Of a stretch of DNA of 64,000 nucleotides, positions 55,478-64,000 are shown piece by piece. Both the position numbers and the translations under genes were made by a program. The stretch is taken from assembly GCF_015351025.1 (NCBI RefSeq), contig NZ_JADKRV010000009.1, positions 1 to 64,000 on the forward strand. Direction: 5' to 3'. The notes below the pieces were generated by a model. The model did not search any database, was not told the DNA's origin, and saw nothing but the letters and a program-made list of their open reading frames with translations. This stretch comes from Curtobacterium sp. VKM Ac-1376 (lineage in GTDB: Bacteria; Actinomycetota; Actinomycetes; Actinomycetales; Microbacteriaceae). Each line of letters opens with the position of its first letter. The stretch's first letter is position 1.

Positions 55478-57214
55478 TTACTTCACCTCGCCCTTCGCGG
55501 CGTCGTAGGTCGGGGCATCGGGGGCGTCCTTGGCCGGACCCACACCGATCGGCACACCGGCCTCGGGGTGGTTCAAGTCGAAGGCCGGGGACTCCGAGCG
55601 GATTCGCGGGATCGACGTGAAGTTGTGCCGTGGCGGCGGGCAGGAGGTCGCCCACTCGAGCGAGCGGCCGTAGCCCCAGGGGTCGTTCACGGCGACCTTC
55701 GGAGCGTTCCGAGCCGTCACGTACACGTTGAAGATGAACGGCAGGAACGAGATCGCGAGGATCATCGAGCCGATCGTCGACAGCTGGTTCATCCAGGTGA
55801 AGCCGTCGTTCGGCAGGTAGGTCGCGTATCGACGCGGCATCCCGACGACGCCCAGCCAGTGCTGGATGAGGAACGTGGTGTGGAACCCGACGAACAGGAG
55901 CCAGAAGTGGATCTTGCCGAGACGCTCGTTGAGCATCTTGCCGGTCCACTTCGGCCACCAGAAGTAGAAGCCGGAGAACATCGCGAAGACGACGGTGCCG
56001 AAGACCACGTAGTGGAAGTGCGCCACCACGAAGTACGAGTCGGACACGTGGAAGTCGAGCGGCGGAGAGGCCAGGATCACACCGGTGAGCCCACCGAACG
56101 TGAAGGTCACCAGGAACCCGATCGCCCACAGGATCGGCGTCTCGAACGTCACCGAACCGCGCCACATCGTGCCGACCCAGTTGAAGATCTTCACGCCCGT
56201 CGGCACCGCGATGAGCATCGTCATGAGCGAGAACCACGGCAGCAGGACACCACCCGTGACGTACATGTGGTGCGCCCAGACGGTGATCGACAGGGCCGCG
56301 ATGGAGATGGTCGCGTAGACGAGGGTCTTGTACCCGAAGATCGGCTTCCGGCTGAAGACCGGGAAGACCTCGGAGACGATGCCGAAGAACGGCAGCGCGA
56401 TGATGTACACCTCGGGGTGCCCGAAGAACCAGAACAGGTGCTGCCAGAGCAGCGCCCCGCCGTTCGCCGGGTTGAAGATCTGCGCGTCGAACACACGGTC
56501 GAGCCCGAGGCCGAACAGCGCCGTCGCGAGGACCGGGAACGCCATCAGGACGAGGAGTGCCGTCACGAGGGTGTTCCACGTGAAGATCGACATGCGGAAC
56601 ATCGTCATGCCCGGGGCACGCATCGTGATGATCGTGGTGATGAAGTTCACGGCGCCGAGGATCGTCGAGAACCCGGTCATGCCGAGGCCGAACACCCACA
56701 GCGTGCCACCGAGCCCTGGTGTGAACGTCGTGTCACTCAGTGGCGCGTAGGCGAACCAACCGAACGACGCGGCGCCCTGTGGGGTGAGGAAGCCGCCGAC
56801 CGCGATCAGCGAACCGAACAGGTAGAGCCAGAAGGCGAAGCCGTTGAGTCGCGGGAAGGCGACGTCGGGGGCACCGATCTGGAGCGGCATGATCGCGTTC
56901 GCGAACCCGGAGAACAGCGGCGTCGCGAACATCAGCAGCATGATCGTGCCGTGCATCGTGAACAGCTGGTTGTACTGCTCCTTCGTGGCGACCACGTGCA
57001 GGCCGGGCTCGAAGAGCTGGGCACGGATCACGAGCGCCATCACACCTGCGAGCAGGAAGAAGATGAAGGACGCGATCAGGTACATGTACCCGATGGTCTT
57101 GTGGTCGGTGGAGGTGATCCACCGAACGACGATGTTGCCCTTCCGGCCCACCTTCGACGCCTGGAAGTCCGGCGTCGGAGTCTGGGTCGGTTGGCCGACG
57201 AGTGACGTTGTCAT
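55478..57214 (-). CDS. ctaD: Cytochrome c oxidase subunit I
   Basis: Catalytic subunit of aa3 oxidase with heme a and the heme a3-CuB centre. The 578-aa protein has twelve membrane segments. It has [15 protein letters not shown] at the N-terminus and the heme a ligand region [16 protein letters not shown]. The CuB/Tyr segment is [22 protein letters not shown], with HHMYVTGG after it, and the heme ligands lie in [19 protein letters not shown]. It starts 11 bp after ctaC; the three cta genes form one unit. Confidence 0.98.
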   Translation of the reverse strand: MTTSLVGQPTQTPTPDFQASKVGRKGNIVVRWITSTDHKTIGYMYLIASFIFFLLAGVMALVIRAQLFEPGLHVVATKEQYNQLFTMHGTIMLLMFATPLFSGFANAIMPLQIGAPDVAFPRLNGFAFWLYLFGSLIAVGGFLTPQGAASFGWFAYAPLSDTTFTPGLGGTLWVFGLGMTGFSTILGAVNFITTIITMRAPGMTMFRMSIFTWNTLVTALLVLMAFPVLATALFGLGLDRVFDAQIFNPANGGALLWQHLFWFFGHPEVYIIALPFFGIVSEVFPVFSRKPIFGYKTLVYATISIAALSITVWAHHMYVTGGVLLPWFSLMTMLIAVPTGVKIFNWVGTMWRGSVTFETPILWAIGFLVTFTFGGLTGVILASPPLDFHVSDSYFVVAHFHYVVFGTVVFAMFSGFYFWWPKWTGKMLNERLGKIHFWLLFVGFHTTFLIQHWLGVVGMPRRYATYLPNDGFTWMNQLSTIGSMILAISFLPFIFNVYVTARNAPKVAVNDPWGYGRSLEWATSCPPPRHNFTSIPRIRSESPAFDLNHPEAGVPIGVGPAKDAPDAPTYDAAKGEVK

Positions 57215-57225
57215 CTGACGAGCCC

Positions 57226-58128
57226 CTACTTGTTCTCGCTGGACGCCTCGACCGGCGCCTTGTTGTTCGGTTCGTTGCTGTTGGTGTTGTACTCGTCGCC
57301 GAGCAGGCCGACCTTGCCCTGGTCCTCCAGGGTGCCGAGGTACTTCTCGTACTCCGCCGGCGTGACGACCTTCACCTGGAAGAGCATCAGCGAGTGGTAC
57401 TCACCGCAGAGTTCGGCGCACTTGCCCTGGTACGTGCCGAGCTTCTCCGGGATGAAGTACTCCCAGTTGGTCTTGCCCGGGAGCATGTCCTTCTTGTAGA
57501 GGAAGTCGATGACCCAGAAAGAGTGGTCGACGTCGCGCGAAGAGAGCTCGATCGCGACCTTCTTGCCCTGGGGCAGGTAGAGGGTCGGCAGCTGCGACTG
57601 GTCGATGGCCCCGTTGGCGTTCTCTTCTTCCTGGGCCTGGATGCCCTGGTAGTAGACGCTCTCTTCGGGGTTGTCCTTGTTGATGTAGTTGAAGTCCCAG
57701 CCCCAGCGCTTGCCGTACACGTGCACGGTGGCGTCCGGGTCGGTGAAGGGCTTCTCGATGGCCGACTGGTCCTTCGCGGTGAAGGCGAAGAAGCCGAGCA
57801 CCAGGATGAGCGGCACGATCGTGTAGAAGATCTCGAGCGGCATGTTGTAGCGCATCTGCACGGGCAGGCCGGTCTGGCCCTTCCGGCGGCGGTACACGAT
57901 CGCTGCCCAGATGACGAGGCCCCACACGATCAGACCGACGGCGAGGAGCACGACCCAGCTGGTGGTCCACAGGCCGACGATGCGACTCGTGTGGTTCGTG
58001 ACGTCCTTCGTCTCCTCCGTGCCGGGGAGCCATCCGTTCATCTGCTGCTGCGTGCAGCCAGCCAGTGCGATGACCAGACCGACGGCCACCGGGACGGCCG
58101 CCCAACGTATACGGCGATTCGAACGCAC
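57226..58128 (-). CDS. ctaC: Cytochrome c oxidase subunit II (lipoprotein)
   Basis: A 300-aa CuA-bearing subunit. The lipoprotein signal has Cys25 (ALAGC). Two membrane helices lie at about residues 53-80 and 97-117. The CuA site is H202 plus C237-x3-C241-x3-H245-x2-M248 in [15 protein letters not shown] short hydrophilic Asn/Glu-rich tail ends it. The start is GTG at 58128 with GAGAGG 6 nt ahead. No heme c domain is fused. It is first in the ctaC-ctaD-ctaF unit. Confidence 0.96.
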   Translation of the reverse strand: MRSNRRIRWAAVPVAVGLVIALAGCTQQQMNGWLPGTEETKDVTNHTSRIVGLWTTSWVVLLAVGLIVWGLVIWAAIVYRRRKGQTGLPVQMRYNMPLEIFYTIVPLILVLGFFAFTAKDQSAIEKPFTDPDATVHVYGKRWGWDFNYINKDNPEESVYYQGIQAQEEENANGAIDQSQLPTLYLPQGKKVAIELSSRDVDHSFWVIDFLYKKDMLPGKTNWEYFIPEKLGTYQGKCAELCGEYHSLMLFQVKVVTPAEYEKYLGTLEDQGKVGLLGDEYNTNSNEPNNKAPVEASSENK

Positions 58129-58361
58129 TGTTACCTCTCGCAAAAGACGTGAGCTTCGGAGGTCAGCCCGTCGAGTCCGACGGCGAGCCGCACGAAGGCG
58201 ACGCATGGCTGGCTCCCAGCTTGATTGGAACACTCCTAGCTTACTCGCAGCTCGGTACCGCTCGCGCACACGCGACACGGTTCTGGCCTCGATCCGCACC
58301 TGCGCGTGGCAGGTTTTCCCCGGTCACTCCGCGCTCCACTGCGCGGGCGCCGGTACCGAGA

Positions 58362-58404
58362 ACGCGAGCGGGGAGCGACCGTTCTGGTCGCTCCCCGCTC
58401 GCGT
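58362..58404 (-). terminator. erpA terminator
   Basis: Perfect 19-bp arms with loop GTTCT, 17 bp past the erpA stop. The remaining 230 bp up to ctaC hold the cta promoter region; no gene was seen in it. Confidence 0.75.
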
Positions 58405-58421
58405 GTCGGATCGGCTGGTGA

Positions 58422-58793
58422 TCAGTGGAAGCTGTCGCCACAGGCGCAGCTGCCCTGCGCGTTCGGGTTGTCGATCGTGAAGCCCTGCTTCTGGATCGTG
58501 TCCTCGAAGTCGATCGTGGCACCGTCGAGGTACGGGACGCTCATCTTGTCGACGACGACCTCGACGCCGTCGAACTCGGCGGTCGTGTCACCGTCGAGCA
58601 GACGCTCGTCGAAGTACAGCTGGTAGATCAGGCCGGAGCAGCCGCCGGGCTGGACGGCGAGGCGCAGGCGCAGGTCGTCGCGGCCCTCCTGCTCGAGCAG
58701 GCTCGCGACCTTGCCAGCAGCGGCGTCGCTCAGGAGCACGCCGTGCGACGGAGCCTCGGTCGTCGGTGCGTCGTCGGTGATGGTGTCGCTCAT
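58422..58793 (-). CDS. erpA: Iron-sulfur cluster insertion protein (ErpA/IscA type)
   Basis: A 123-aa A-type Fe-S carrier. The three conserved cysteines are C52 in GGCSGLIYQL and C116/C118 in SCACGDSF. The N-terminal 18 residues are an acidic extension. It lies directly upstream of the cta genes on the same strand, separated by a terminator. It delivers clusters to target apoproteins; ErpA versus other A-type naming is by convention. Confidence 0.94.
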   Translation of the reverse strand: MSDTITDDAPTTEAPSHGVLLSDAAAGKVASLLEQEGRDDLRLRLAVQPGGCSGLIYQLYFDERLLDGDTTAEFDGVEVVVDKMSVPYLDGATIDFEDTIQKQGFTIDNPNAQGSCACGDSFH

Positions 58794-58851
58794 CGCGCGT
58801 CTCCCTCCGGGCGGTGTGGTTCACCGCGCCTGGCGTCGATTGTAAGCACCC

Positions 58852-60303
58852 TCAGCTGCGCGTCGCGAGCCTGGCGAGCAGGATCGTCTCCGACGCGATG
58901 GCACGGTGCAGGACGCCGAGGTGCTGGGACTCGTTCGGGCTGTGCGCGCGGGTATCCGGGTCCTCGACGCCGGTGACCAGGATCTGGGCCTCGGGGAACT
59001 CCGCGGCGAGGTCGGACACGAACGGGATCGACCCGCCGATGCCCTGCTCGACCGCCTCGGCACCCCACCCCTCGCGCATGGCGGTGCGGGCCTCCTGGAC
59101 GGCCCACCCTGCCGTGTCGACGAGGAAGCCGTCACCACTGTCGGGCTCGGTGATCTCGAGCCGTGCCCCGAAGGGAACGTGCTCGCGCAGGTGCCGCTCG
59201 ACCGCGGCGGCTGCCTCCTGCGCGTCCTGCCCCGGTGCGACGCGCACGGAGACGCGGGCCGAGACCGACGGCAGCAGCGTGTTCGACGCGTTCGCCACGC
59301 TCGGGACGTCCATGCCGGTCACGGTGATCGACGGCTGGAACCACATGCGGGACAGCACGGCACCGGTGCCGATGGGCCGCACGCCGGGCACCAGCGCCGC
59401 GTCGCTGGCGAGCTCGTCGTCGGTGCGCTCCGGCACGTCGGCGTCGTAGGAGGCCAGGCCGTCGACCGCCACCGAACCGGCATCGTCGTGCAGCGAGGCG
59501 AGCAGCTTCACCATCGGGATCATCGCGTCGGGGGCCGCTCCCCCGAACATCCCGCTGTGGCTCGCGTGCTCGAGCGTCTTCAGCGTCAGCTTGAACGTGA
59601 CGTTGCCACGCAGCGACACCGTGATGGACGGCACCTCGGTCGACCAGTTGTCACTGTCCGCCACGACGATGACGTCGGCCGCCAGGTGCTCCTTCTGCTC
59701 GCGCAGGAACGTGCGGAACGAGCGCGATCCGAACTCTTCCTCGCCCTCGACGAACAGCACGACGCCGAGGTCGAGGTCGTCGCCGAACTGCGCGTGGATC
59801 GCCCGCAGTGACGCGATGTGCGTCATGACGCCGGCCTTGTCGTCCGAGGCGCCGCGGCCGTACAGGCGGTCACCGCGCAGGGTCGGCTCGAACGGCGGCG
59901 TCTCCCACAGGGCCTCGTCGCCCTGCGGCTGCACGTCGTGGTGGGCGTAGAGCATCACCGTCGGCTTGCCGTTCCGCGCAGGGCGCACCGCGAGCACCGC
60001 GGGCTGGCCGAGCTCGGTCTCGGCGTCGGCCTCGGCGACGTCGGCCGTCGAGCCGGAGACCGCCGACCGCACGATCCGGACGTCGTCCGCGCCGAACACC
60101 CCGGTCGACCGGGCGAGGTCCGCGACGGCCTCGGCACTCGCACGCACGTTCGCCGGGTCGAAGGCCGACCAGGACACCGACGGCAGGCGCACCAGCGCCG
60201 ACAGGTCGGCGATCGTCGTGGGCAGTGCCCCCTGCACGTGTTCGCGCAGGGCGTCGAGGAGCGCGGGGTCGGTCGCGGTGCTGTGCTGTTCGCTGTCGGT
60301 CAT
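58852..60303 (-). CDS. M20-family dipeptidase/metallopeptidase
   Basis: A 483-aa zinc peptidase of the M20 family (dipeptidase/CNDP-like). Metal-site motifs are visible: MLYAHHDVQPQGDEALW (H122, D123), GRGASDDKAG, the catalytic FVEGEEEFGS, and a dimerisation domain with HASHSGMFGGAAPDAM. The C-terminal ligand is in GVEDPDTRAHSPNESQHLG. It is cytoplasmic, with no signal. The start at 60303 is 7 nt after TAGATT, again leaderless. It probably releases amino acids from dipeptides; substrate range unknown. Confidence 0.93.
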   Translation of the reverse strand: MTDSEQHSTATDPALLDALREHVQGALPTTIADLSALVRLPSVSWSAFDPANVRASAEAVADLARSTGVFGADDVRIVRSAVSGSTADVAEADAETELGQPAVLAVRPARNGKPTVMLYAHHDVQPQGDEALWETPPFEPTLRGDRLYGRGASDDKAGVMTHIASLRAIHAQFGDDLDLGVVLFVEGEEEFGSRSFRTFLREQKEHLAADVIVVADSDNWSTEVPSITVSLRGNVTFKLTLKTLEHASHSGMFGGAAPDAMIPMVKLLASLHDDAGSVAVDGLASYDADVPERTDDELASDAALVPGVRPIGTGAVLSRMWFQPSITVTGMDVPSVANASNTLLPSVSARVSVRVAPGQDAQEAAAAVERHLREHVPFGARLEITEPDSGDGFLVDTAGWAVQEARTAMREGWGAEAVEQGIGGSIPFVSDLAAEFPEAQILVTGVEDPDTRAHSPNESQHLGVLHRAIASETILLARLATRS

Positions 60304-60310
60304 GCCCGGT

Positions 60311-60316
60311 AATCTA
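60311..60316 (-). promoter_or_regulatory. -10 hexamer of the M20 peptidase gene (leaderless)
   Basis: TAGATT on the minus strand, 7 nt before ATG at 60303. Confidence 0.45.
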
Positions 60317-60344
60317 GAGGACGATCCCGCACGCACAACGCCGT

Positions 60345-60350
60345 TAGGAA
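60345..60350 (+). promoter_or_regulatory. -10 hexamer of the DUF3043 gene (leaderless)
   Basis: TAGGAA, 6 nt before GTG at 60357. Confidence 0.4.
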
Positions 60351-60356
60351 CGCACC

Positions 60357-60932
60357 GTGGCGAAGGCAGCCCCCAAGACCAACACGACCGTGAACCCGAC
60401 CGAGGCCGAGCTCCTCGAGCAGGGCAAGGGCCGCCCGACGCCGTCGCGCCGCGAGCGTGAGGCAGCGAACCGTCGCCCCCTCGTCGGCAACACGCCGGTC
60501 GACAAGAAGGCCGCACGCGCTCGCCTCAACTCGGAGCGCGAGCGCGCCCGGGTCGGCATGGCCAACGGTGAGGAGCGCTACCTGCCCGCCAAGGACCGCG
60601 GGGAGCAGCGCCGCTTCGTCCGCAACTGGATCGACGCCCGCTGGAACGTGGGCGAGGTCATGATGCCCGTGCTCGTGCTGTTCCTGATCGTCGGGTTCGC
60701 CGCCGCGCAGACCGTCGTCGCGTCGTACTCGCTCCTGCTCGTCTGGGCGTTCGTGGCCCTGTTCATCATCGACTGCGTGGTGCTCTGGCTGTCACTCCGC
60801 CGGAAGCTCACCGGCAAGTTCGGCGAGCTGCAGCGCGGCACGTTCCTCTACATCCTCACGCGGGCGTGGCAGCTGCGCTTCCTGCGCCTGCCGAAGCCGC
60901 AGGTGCGACGCGGCCAGTACCCCACGCTCTAG
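60357..60932 (+). CDS. DUF3043 domain-containing membrane protein
   Basis: A 191-aa actinobacterial protein. A long, basic, charged N-terminus with the conserved GKGRPTPSRREREAANRRPLV segment (about residues 23-42) precedes RNWIDARWNVGEVMMPVLVLFLIVGF. Two membrane segments follow (about residues 100-122 and 124-144), then FLYILTRAWQLRFLRLPKPQVRRG at the C-terminus. Function unknown; the family is widespread in actinobacteria. It has a GTG start and no ribosome site. It is divergent from the M20 gene and convergent with pyrD. Confidence 0.9.
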   Translation: MAKAAPKTNTTVNPTEAELLEQGKGRPTPSRREREAANRRPLVGNTPVDKKAARARLNSERERARVGMANGEERYLPAKDRGEQRRFVRNWIDARWNVGEVMMPVLVLFLIVGFAAAQTVVASYSLLLVWAFVALFIIDCVVLWLSLRRKLTGKFGELQRGTFLYILTRAWQLRFLRLPKPQVRRGQYPTL

Positions 60933-60942
60933 TCACACGCGC

Positions 60943-60984
60943 ACGACGAAGCGCCGCCCGGCATGCCGGGCGGCGCTTCGTCGT
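60943..60984 (+). terminator. Terminator of the DUF3043 gene
   Basis: 42-bp perfect palindrome (arms beginning ACGACGAAGCGCCGCCCGGC), 10 bp after the stop. Confidence 0.75.
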
Positions 60985-61010
60985 TCCCGCTCCCCGCGAC
61001 GCCGCGCACA

Positions 61011-61070
61011 TCGAGTGAGCACGAATGGTCGAGGGAGCACGGCGCACCCGACCCTTCCTGTGCTCACGAA
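61011..61070. repeat. Inverted repeat, TGAGCA/GGTC family, copy 2
   Basis: Left arm around 61011-61031 (GTGAGCACGAATGGTCG) and right arm 61049-61070, imperfect. It shares the TCGTGAGCA...AA...GGTC pattern with 32936-32994. Confidence 0.6.
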
Positions 61071-61092
61071 GCGGCCGTATGCGCGCCAACAC

Positions 61093-61140
61093 GACGGCCA
61101 GGAGGCACCTGGCGGTGTCGCCACGGGCCTCCTGGCCGTC
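61093..61140 (-). terminator. pyrD terminator
   Basis: Perfect 14-bp arms GACGGCCAGGAGGC and GCCTCCTGGCCGTC, 12 bp after the pyrD stop. The GGAGGC arm word again matches the recurrent intergenic elements. Confidence 0.65.
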
Positions 61141-61152
61141 GAGGAGTCGCGT

Positions 61153-62229
61153 CTACCGCGCGGCGCGACGCAGGCGACGACGGCGCAGGCGGTTGATGCG
61201 CGCGGCCCAGGTCGGACCCTCGTAGAGGAACGCCGTGTAGCCCTGCACCAGCGTCGCGCCGGCGTCGATGCGGTCCTGCACGTCCTGCTCGGTGGTCACA
61301 CCGCCGACGGCGATGACGCAGAAGTCGGCGGGCACCGCGGCGCGGACGCGACGCAGGACCTCGAGCGAACGCGTCGCGAGCGGCGCACCGGAGAGCCCTC
61401 CGGCGCCCATGGCCTCGACGTCGGATGCGTCGGTGGCCAACCCGTCGCGCGAGATCGTCGTGTTGTTCGCGATCACCCCGGCGAGCCCGAGCTCGACCGC
61501 GAGACCGGCGATCGCGTCGATCTGCTCGTCGGTCAGGTCGGGTGCGATCTTGACGAGCACGGGCGTCCGGCCGGCGGCGTCGCGGACGGCGGACAGCAGC
61601 GGCCGGAGCTGGTCGAGTTCCTGCAGTCCGCGCAGGCCGGGCGTGTTCGGCGAGCTGACGTTGACCGCCAGGTAGTCGGCGAAGGTCGCGAGCCGTCGGG
61701 CAGACTCCAGGTAGTCGTCGATGGCGTCCTCGACCGCGACGACCCGGCTCTTGCCGATGTTCACGCCGATGACCGGTCGGCCCGGGTTGCGGCGGGCACG
61801 CTCGAGGCGGCGGGCTGCCGCGGCTGCACCGTGGTTGTTGAAGCCCATCCGGTTGATCAGCGCGCGGTCGGCGATGAGCCGGAACAGGCGCGGCCGCTCG
61901 TTGCCGGGCTGCGCCTTCGCGGTGATCGTGCCGACCTCCACGTGACCGAACCCGAGCAGCCCGAGACCGGCGATCCCGCGGGCGTCCTTGTCGAACCCCG
62001 CCGCGAGGCCGAACCGGGACGGGAAGTGGATGCCCATCGTGGTGACCCCGTCGGCGGCGGGAGGCCGGCAGTACCGCTCCACGACGCCGCTCAGGAACGG
62101 CAGGCGCGGCAGCCCGGCGATGACGGCGAACGCGAAGTGGTGCGCCCGTTCGGGGTCCATGTTCGCGAACACCGACCGGAAGACGACGCGGTAGCCGCCG
62201 CGGACGACCCGTGCGGCGATGTCGCTCAC
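61153..62229 (-). CDS. pyrD: Dihydroorotate dehydrogenase (quinone), class 2
   Basis: Fourth step of pyrimidine synthesis, dihydroorotate to orotate with electrons to the quinone pool. The 358-aa protein has an N-terminal membrane-associating helix region (residues 1-35), then [49 protein letters not shown] and [12 protein letters not shown]. The catalytic serine lies in this last class-2 motif. [18 protein letters not shown] binds FMN phosphate. The GTG start overlaps the nrdR stop in GTGA. Confidence 0.96.
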   Translation of the reverse strand: MSDIAARVVRGGYRVVFRSVFANMDPERAHHFAFAVIAGLPRLPFLSGVVERYCRPPAADGVTTMGIHFPSRFGLAAGFDKDARGIAGLGLLGFGHVEVGTITAKAQPGNERPRLFRLIADRALINRMGFNNHGAAAAARRLERARRNPGRPVIGVNIGKSRVVAVEDAIDDYLESARRLATFADYLAVNVSSPNTPGLRGLQELDQLRPLLSAVRDAAGRTPVLVKIAPDLTDEQIDAIAGLAVELGLAGVIANNTTISRDGLATDASDVEAMGAGGLSGAPLATRSLEVLRRVRAAVPADFCVIAVGGVTTEQDVQDRIDAGATLVQGYTAFLYEGPTWAARINRLRRRRLRRAAR

Positions 62230-62726
62230 GCGCGGGTGCCCGACGATGCCGACGACCCGGTGGTCGTGTCCGAGGCCGCGCGGTGGTCGCGGCGGAGCTG
62301 CCCGATGGCGTCCTCGAAGTCCTCGAGCGAGTCGAAGGCCTGGTAGACGCTCGCGAACCGCAGGTACGCGACCTCGTCGAGCTCACGCAGCGGCGCGAGG
62401 ATCGCCAGGCCGATGTCGTTCGCGTCGATCTGGCTCGACCCCGACGACCGGACGGTCTCCTCGACGCGCTGCGCGAGAACGGCGAGGTCACCGTCGGTCA
62501 CGGGTCGGCCCTGACACGCCTTGCGCACGCCGGACACGATCTTGTCGCGGCTGAACGGCTCGGTGACGCCGTTCCGCTTCACGACGTTGAGCGATGCGGT
62601 CTCGGTCGTCGAGAACCGCCGACCGCAGTTGGGGCACTGGCGACGGCGACGGATGGAGGTTCCGTCGTCGCTCGTCCGTGAGTCGACGACGCGGGAGTCC
62701 GGGTGGCGGCAGAAGGGGCAGAACAT
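62226..62726 (-). CDS. nrdR: Transcriptional repressor NrdR
   Basis: Represses ribonucleotide-reductase genes by sensing dATP/ATP. The 166-aa protein has a zinc ribbon (C3, C6, C31, C34 in CPFC...CPNC), the [18 protein letters not shown]-binding segment, and the ATP-cone ([24 protein letters not shown]...). The last 15 residues are a Ser/Thr-rich tail. It lies 13 bp after hisD. No NrdR box was found within this window. Confidence 0.96.
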   Translation of the reverse strand: MFCPFCRHPDSRVVDSRTSDDGTSIRRRRQCPNCGRRFSTTETASLNVVKRNGVTEPFSRDKIVSGVRKACQGRPVTDGDLAVLAQRVEETVRSSGSSQIDANDIGLAILAPLRELDEVAYLRFASVYQAFDSLEDFEDAIGQLRRDHRAASDTTTGSSASSGTRA

Positions 62727-62739
62727 GTCGTTCCCCAGG

Positions 62740-64000
62740 CTATCGGTTCGTCCGCTCCGTCACGGCGGCCCCGTGCGCGGGGAGTTGCTCCTCGGTGGAG
62801 AGCGCGACGATGTGGGGTGCGACCTCGGCGAGAGCCGCCGGCGTGTACCGGACGACCTGCTGCGGACGCAGGAACGTCGACGCGGACAGCCCGGACCCGA
62901 AGCGGGCCTGACCGCCGGTCGGCAGCACGTGGTTCGACCCGGCCAGGTAGTCGCCCAGGCTGACGGGCGTGCTCGGTCCGACGAACACCGCTCCGGCGGC
63001 GTCGATGTCGGCCAGCACGGCCTCGTCGTCGGCCGTCTGGAGTTCGAGGTGCTCCGGCCCGTAGGCGTTGCTCACGGTCGCGGCGTCGGTGAGCGAGTCC
63101 ACCAGGACGATCGCGGACTGCGGTCCGGCCAGGGCGGTCTGGAGGCGCGCAGCCGTTCCGAGCACCGCGGTGCGTTCCGGGATGGCGGCCTCGACCGCGT
63201 CGGCGAACGCCGCCGACGTCGTCACCAGCACGCTGCCGGCCTGCTCGTCGTGCTCGGCCTGGCTGATGAGGTCGGCGGCGACGAACCCGGGGTCGGCAGT
63301 GTCGTCCGCGATCACGAGGATCTCGGTCGCGCCGGCCTCGGAGTCGATGCCCACCACACCGCGCACCAGACGCTTCGCCGCGGCGACGTAGTTGTTGCCC
63401 GGCCCGGTGACCAGGTCGACCGGCTCGAGGTCGATCTCGGACACGCCGTACGCCAGGGCGCCGATCGCGCCGGCGCCGCCCATCGCGTAGACCTCGTCGA
63501 TCCCCAGCAGACCAGCTGCCGCGAGGATCGTCGGGTGCACCGCGCCGCCGTGGTCACGCTGCGGCGGCGACACCAGGGCGATCGAGGGCACGCCCGCGAC
63601 CTGGGCCGCGACGACGTTCATCACGACGCTCGACGGGTAGACCGCCTTGCCGCCGGGGACGTAGAGCCCGACACGACGCATCGGCTGCCAACGCTGGTGC
63701 ACCTCGGCGCCGTCGGCCAGGGTCGTCACCGAGCCCGTCGGCACCTGGGCCGCGCTGGCGGCGCGGACGCGGCGGATCGCTTCGTCGAGAGCGGCTCGCA
63801 CCTCGGGAGCGATCCCGGCGACCGCGGCGGCGATCTCGGACGCGGGGACACGGACGTTCGCGGGTGCTCCCCCGTCGAACCGTTCGGCCTGGTCGCGCAG
63901 CGCCTGCGCTCCGTGCTGCCTGACCGCGTCCACGAGTTCGCGTGCGGCGTCGACCGCGTGCGACACGTCGACCGCGGCACGGGGCATGAGTCGGAGGAGT
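62740..64000 (-). CDS. hisD: Histidinol dehydrogenase (5' end outside window)
   Basis: Last two steps of histidine synthesis, histidinol to histidine with NAD and zinc. About 420 codons are visible. The frame continues through the window edge, reading [11 protein letters not shown], so the internal ATG at 63987 is not the true start. Family segments include [49 protein letters not shown] and [10 protein letters not shown] with zinc and base residues. A conserved ending region, [27 protein letters not shown], follows. It forms a run with nrdR and pyrD. Confidence 0.94.
   Translation of the reverse strand, partial: LLRLMPRAAVDVSHAVDAARELVDAVRQHGAQALRDQAERFDGGAPANVRVPASEIAAAVAGIAPEVRAALDEAIRRVRAASAAQVPTGSVTTLADGAEVHQRWQPMRRVGLYVPGGKAVYPSSVVMNVVAAQVAGVPSIALVSPPQRDHGGAVHPTILAAAGLLGIDEVYAMGGAGAIGALAYGVSEIDLEPVDLVTGPGNNYVAAAKRLVRGVVGIDSEAGATEILVIADDTADPGFVAADLISQAEHDEQAGSVLVTTSAAFADAVEAAIPERTAVLGTAARLQTALAGPQSAIVLVDSLTDAATVSNAYGPEHLELQTADDEAVLADIDAAGAVFVGPSTPVSLGDYLAGSNHVLPTGGQARFGSGLSASTFLRPQQVVRYTPAALAEVAPHIVALSTEEQLPAHGAAVTERTNR

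Overview
The window is a 64-kb piece of chromosome from a very high-GC actinobacterium. Gene content and order (era, hemolysin/CorC, ybeY, phoH, HIT, rsmE, dnaJ, hrcA on one strand; hisD-nrdR-pyrD; cydABDC; ctaC-ctaD-ctaF; a DUF3043 gene; a type-2 LeuA) point to Microbacteriaceae, probably Curtobacterium-like. The genus is inferred from gene content, not from a search. No tRNA, rRNA, insertion sequence, prophage, integrase or CRISPR array was found. Almost everything is ordinary core genome.

Layout. 72-5032: dnaG, dgt, dusB (minus) and a YbaK deacylase (plus). 5041-9672: a small unknown protein coupled to a FrnE/DsbA-like thiol oxidoreductase, glyS, and a class V aminotransferase divergent from a LysR regulator. 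9721-13525: uppS and recO (overlapping), then leuA with a leucine leader-peptide attenuator. 13832-18014: histidine kinase, response regulator, ABC ATPase and FtsX-type permease. 18088-25239: ribosome-maturation and heat-shock block ending in hrcA with a CIRCE operator. 25349-29094: DUF4870, hemW, HAD phosphatase, DUF1990 and a small membrane protein. 29178-37255: lepA, an aminotransferase, rpsT, holA, comEC, comEA. 37352-45780: leuS and cydABDC (cytochrome bd and its assembly exporter). 46053-50198: four-gene glycine-betaine/osmoprotectant ABC operon and a TetR regulator. 50336-54897: App1-type phosphatase, GH15 glycoside hydrolase, glucose-6-phosphate dehydrogenase. 55057-58793: cytochrome c oxidase subunits and an ErpA-type Fe-S carrier. 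58852-64000: M20 dipeptidase, DUF3043, pyrD, nrdR and the 3' part of hisD.

How it works together. Two terminal-oxidase branches (cyd and cta) lie about 10 kb apart. Translation and ribosome biogenesis (glyS, leuS, rpsT, lepA, era, ybeY, rsmE, dusB) and replication/repair (dnaG, holA, recO, dgt, nrdR) dominate. Many operon neighbours overlap by four bases (ATGA or GTGA), implying translational coupling.

The most interesting signals are regulatory. (1) Upstream of leuA a 14-codon leader with four consecutive Leu codons ends inside one arm of an 11-bp hairpin, whose other arm can instead pair with sequence just ahead of the leuA start: a complete three-arm translational attenuator readable from sequence. 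(2) At least fifteen genes have a TAnnnT-like hexamer exactly 6-7 nt before the start codon and mostly no Shine-Dalgarno sequence, the signature of leaderless transcripts; this also corrects the histidine-kinase start. (3) Intergenic palindromes recur as related copies at gene 3' ends. (4) The comEC frame has no stop before it enters holA, suggesting a small indel at its 3' end. No wholly new biological system is evident.
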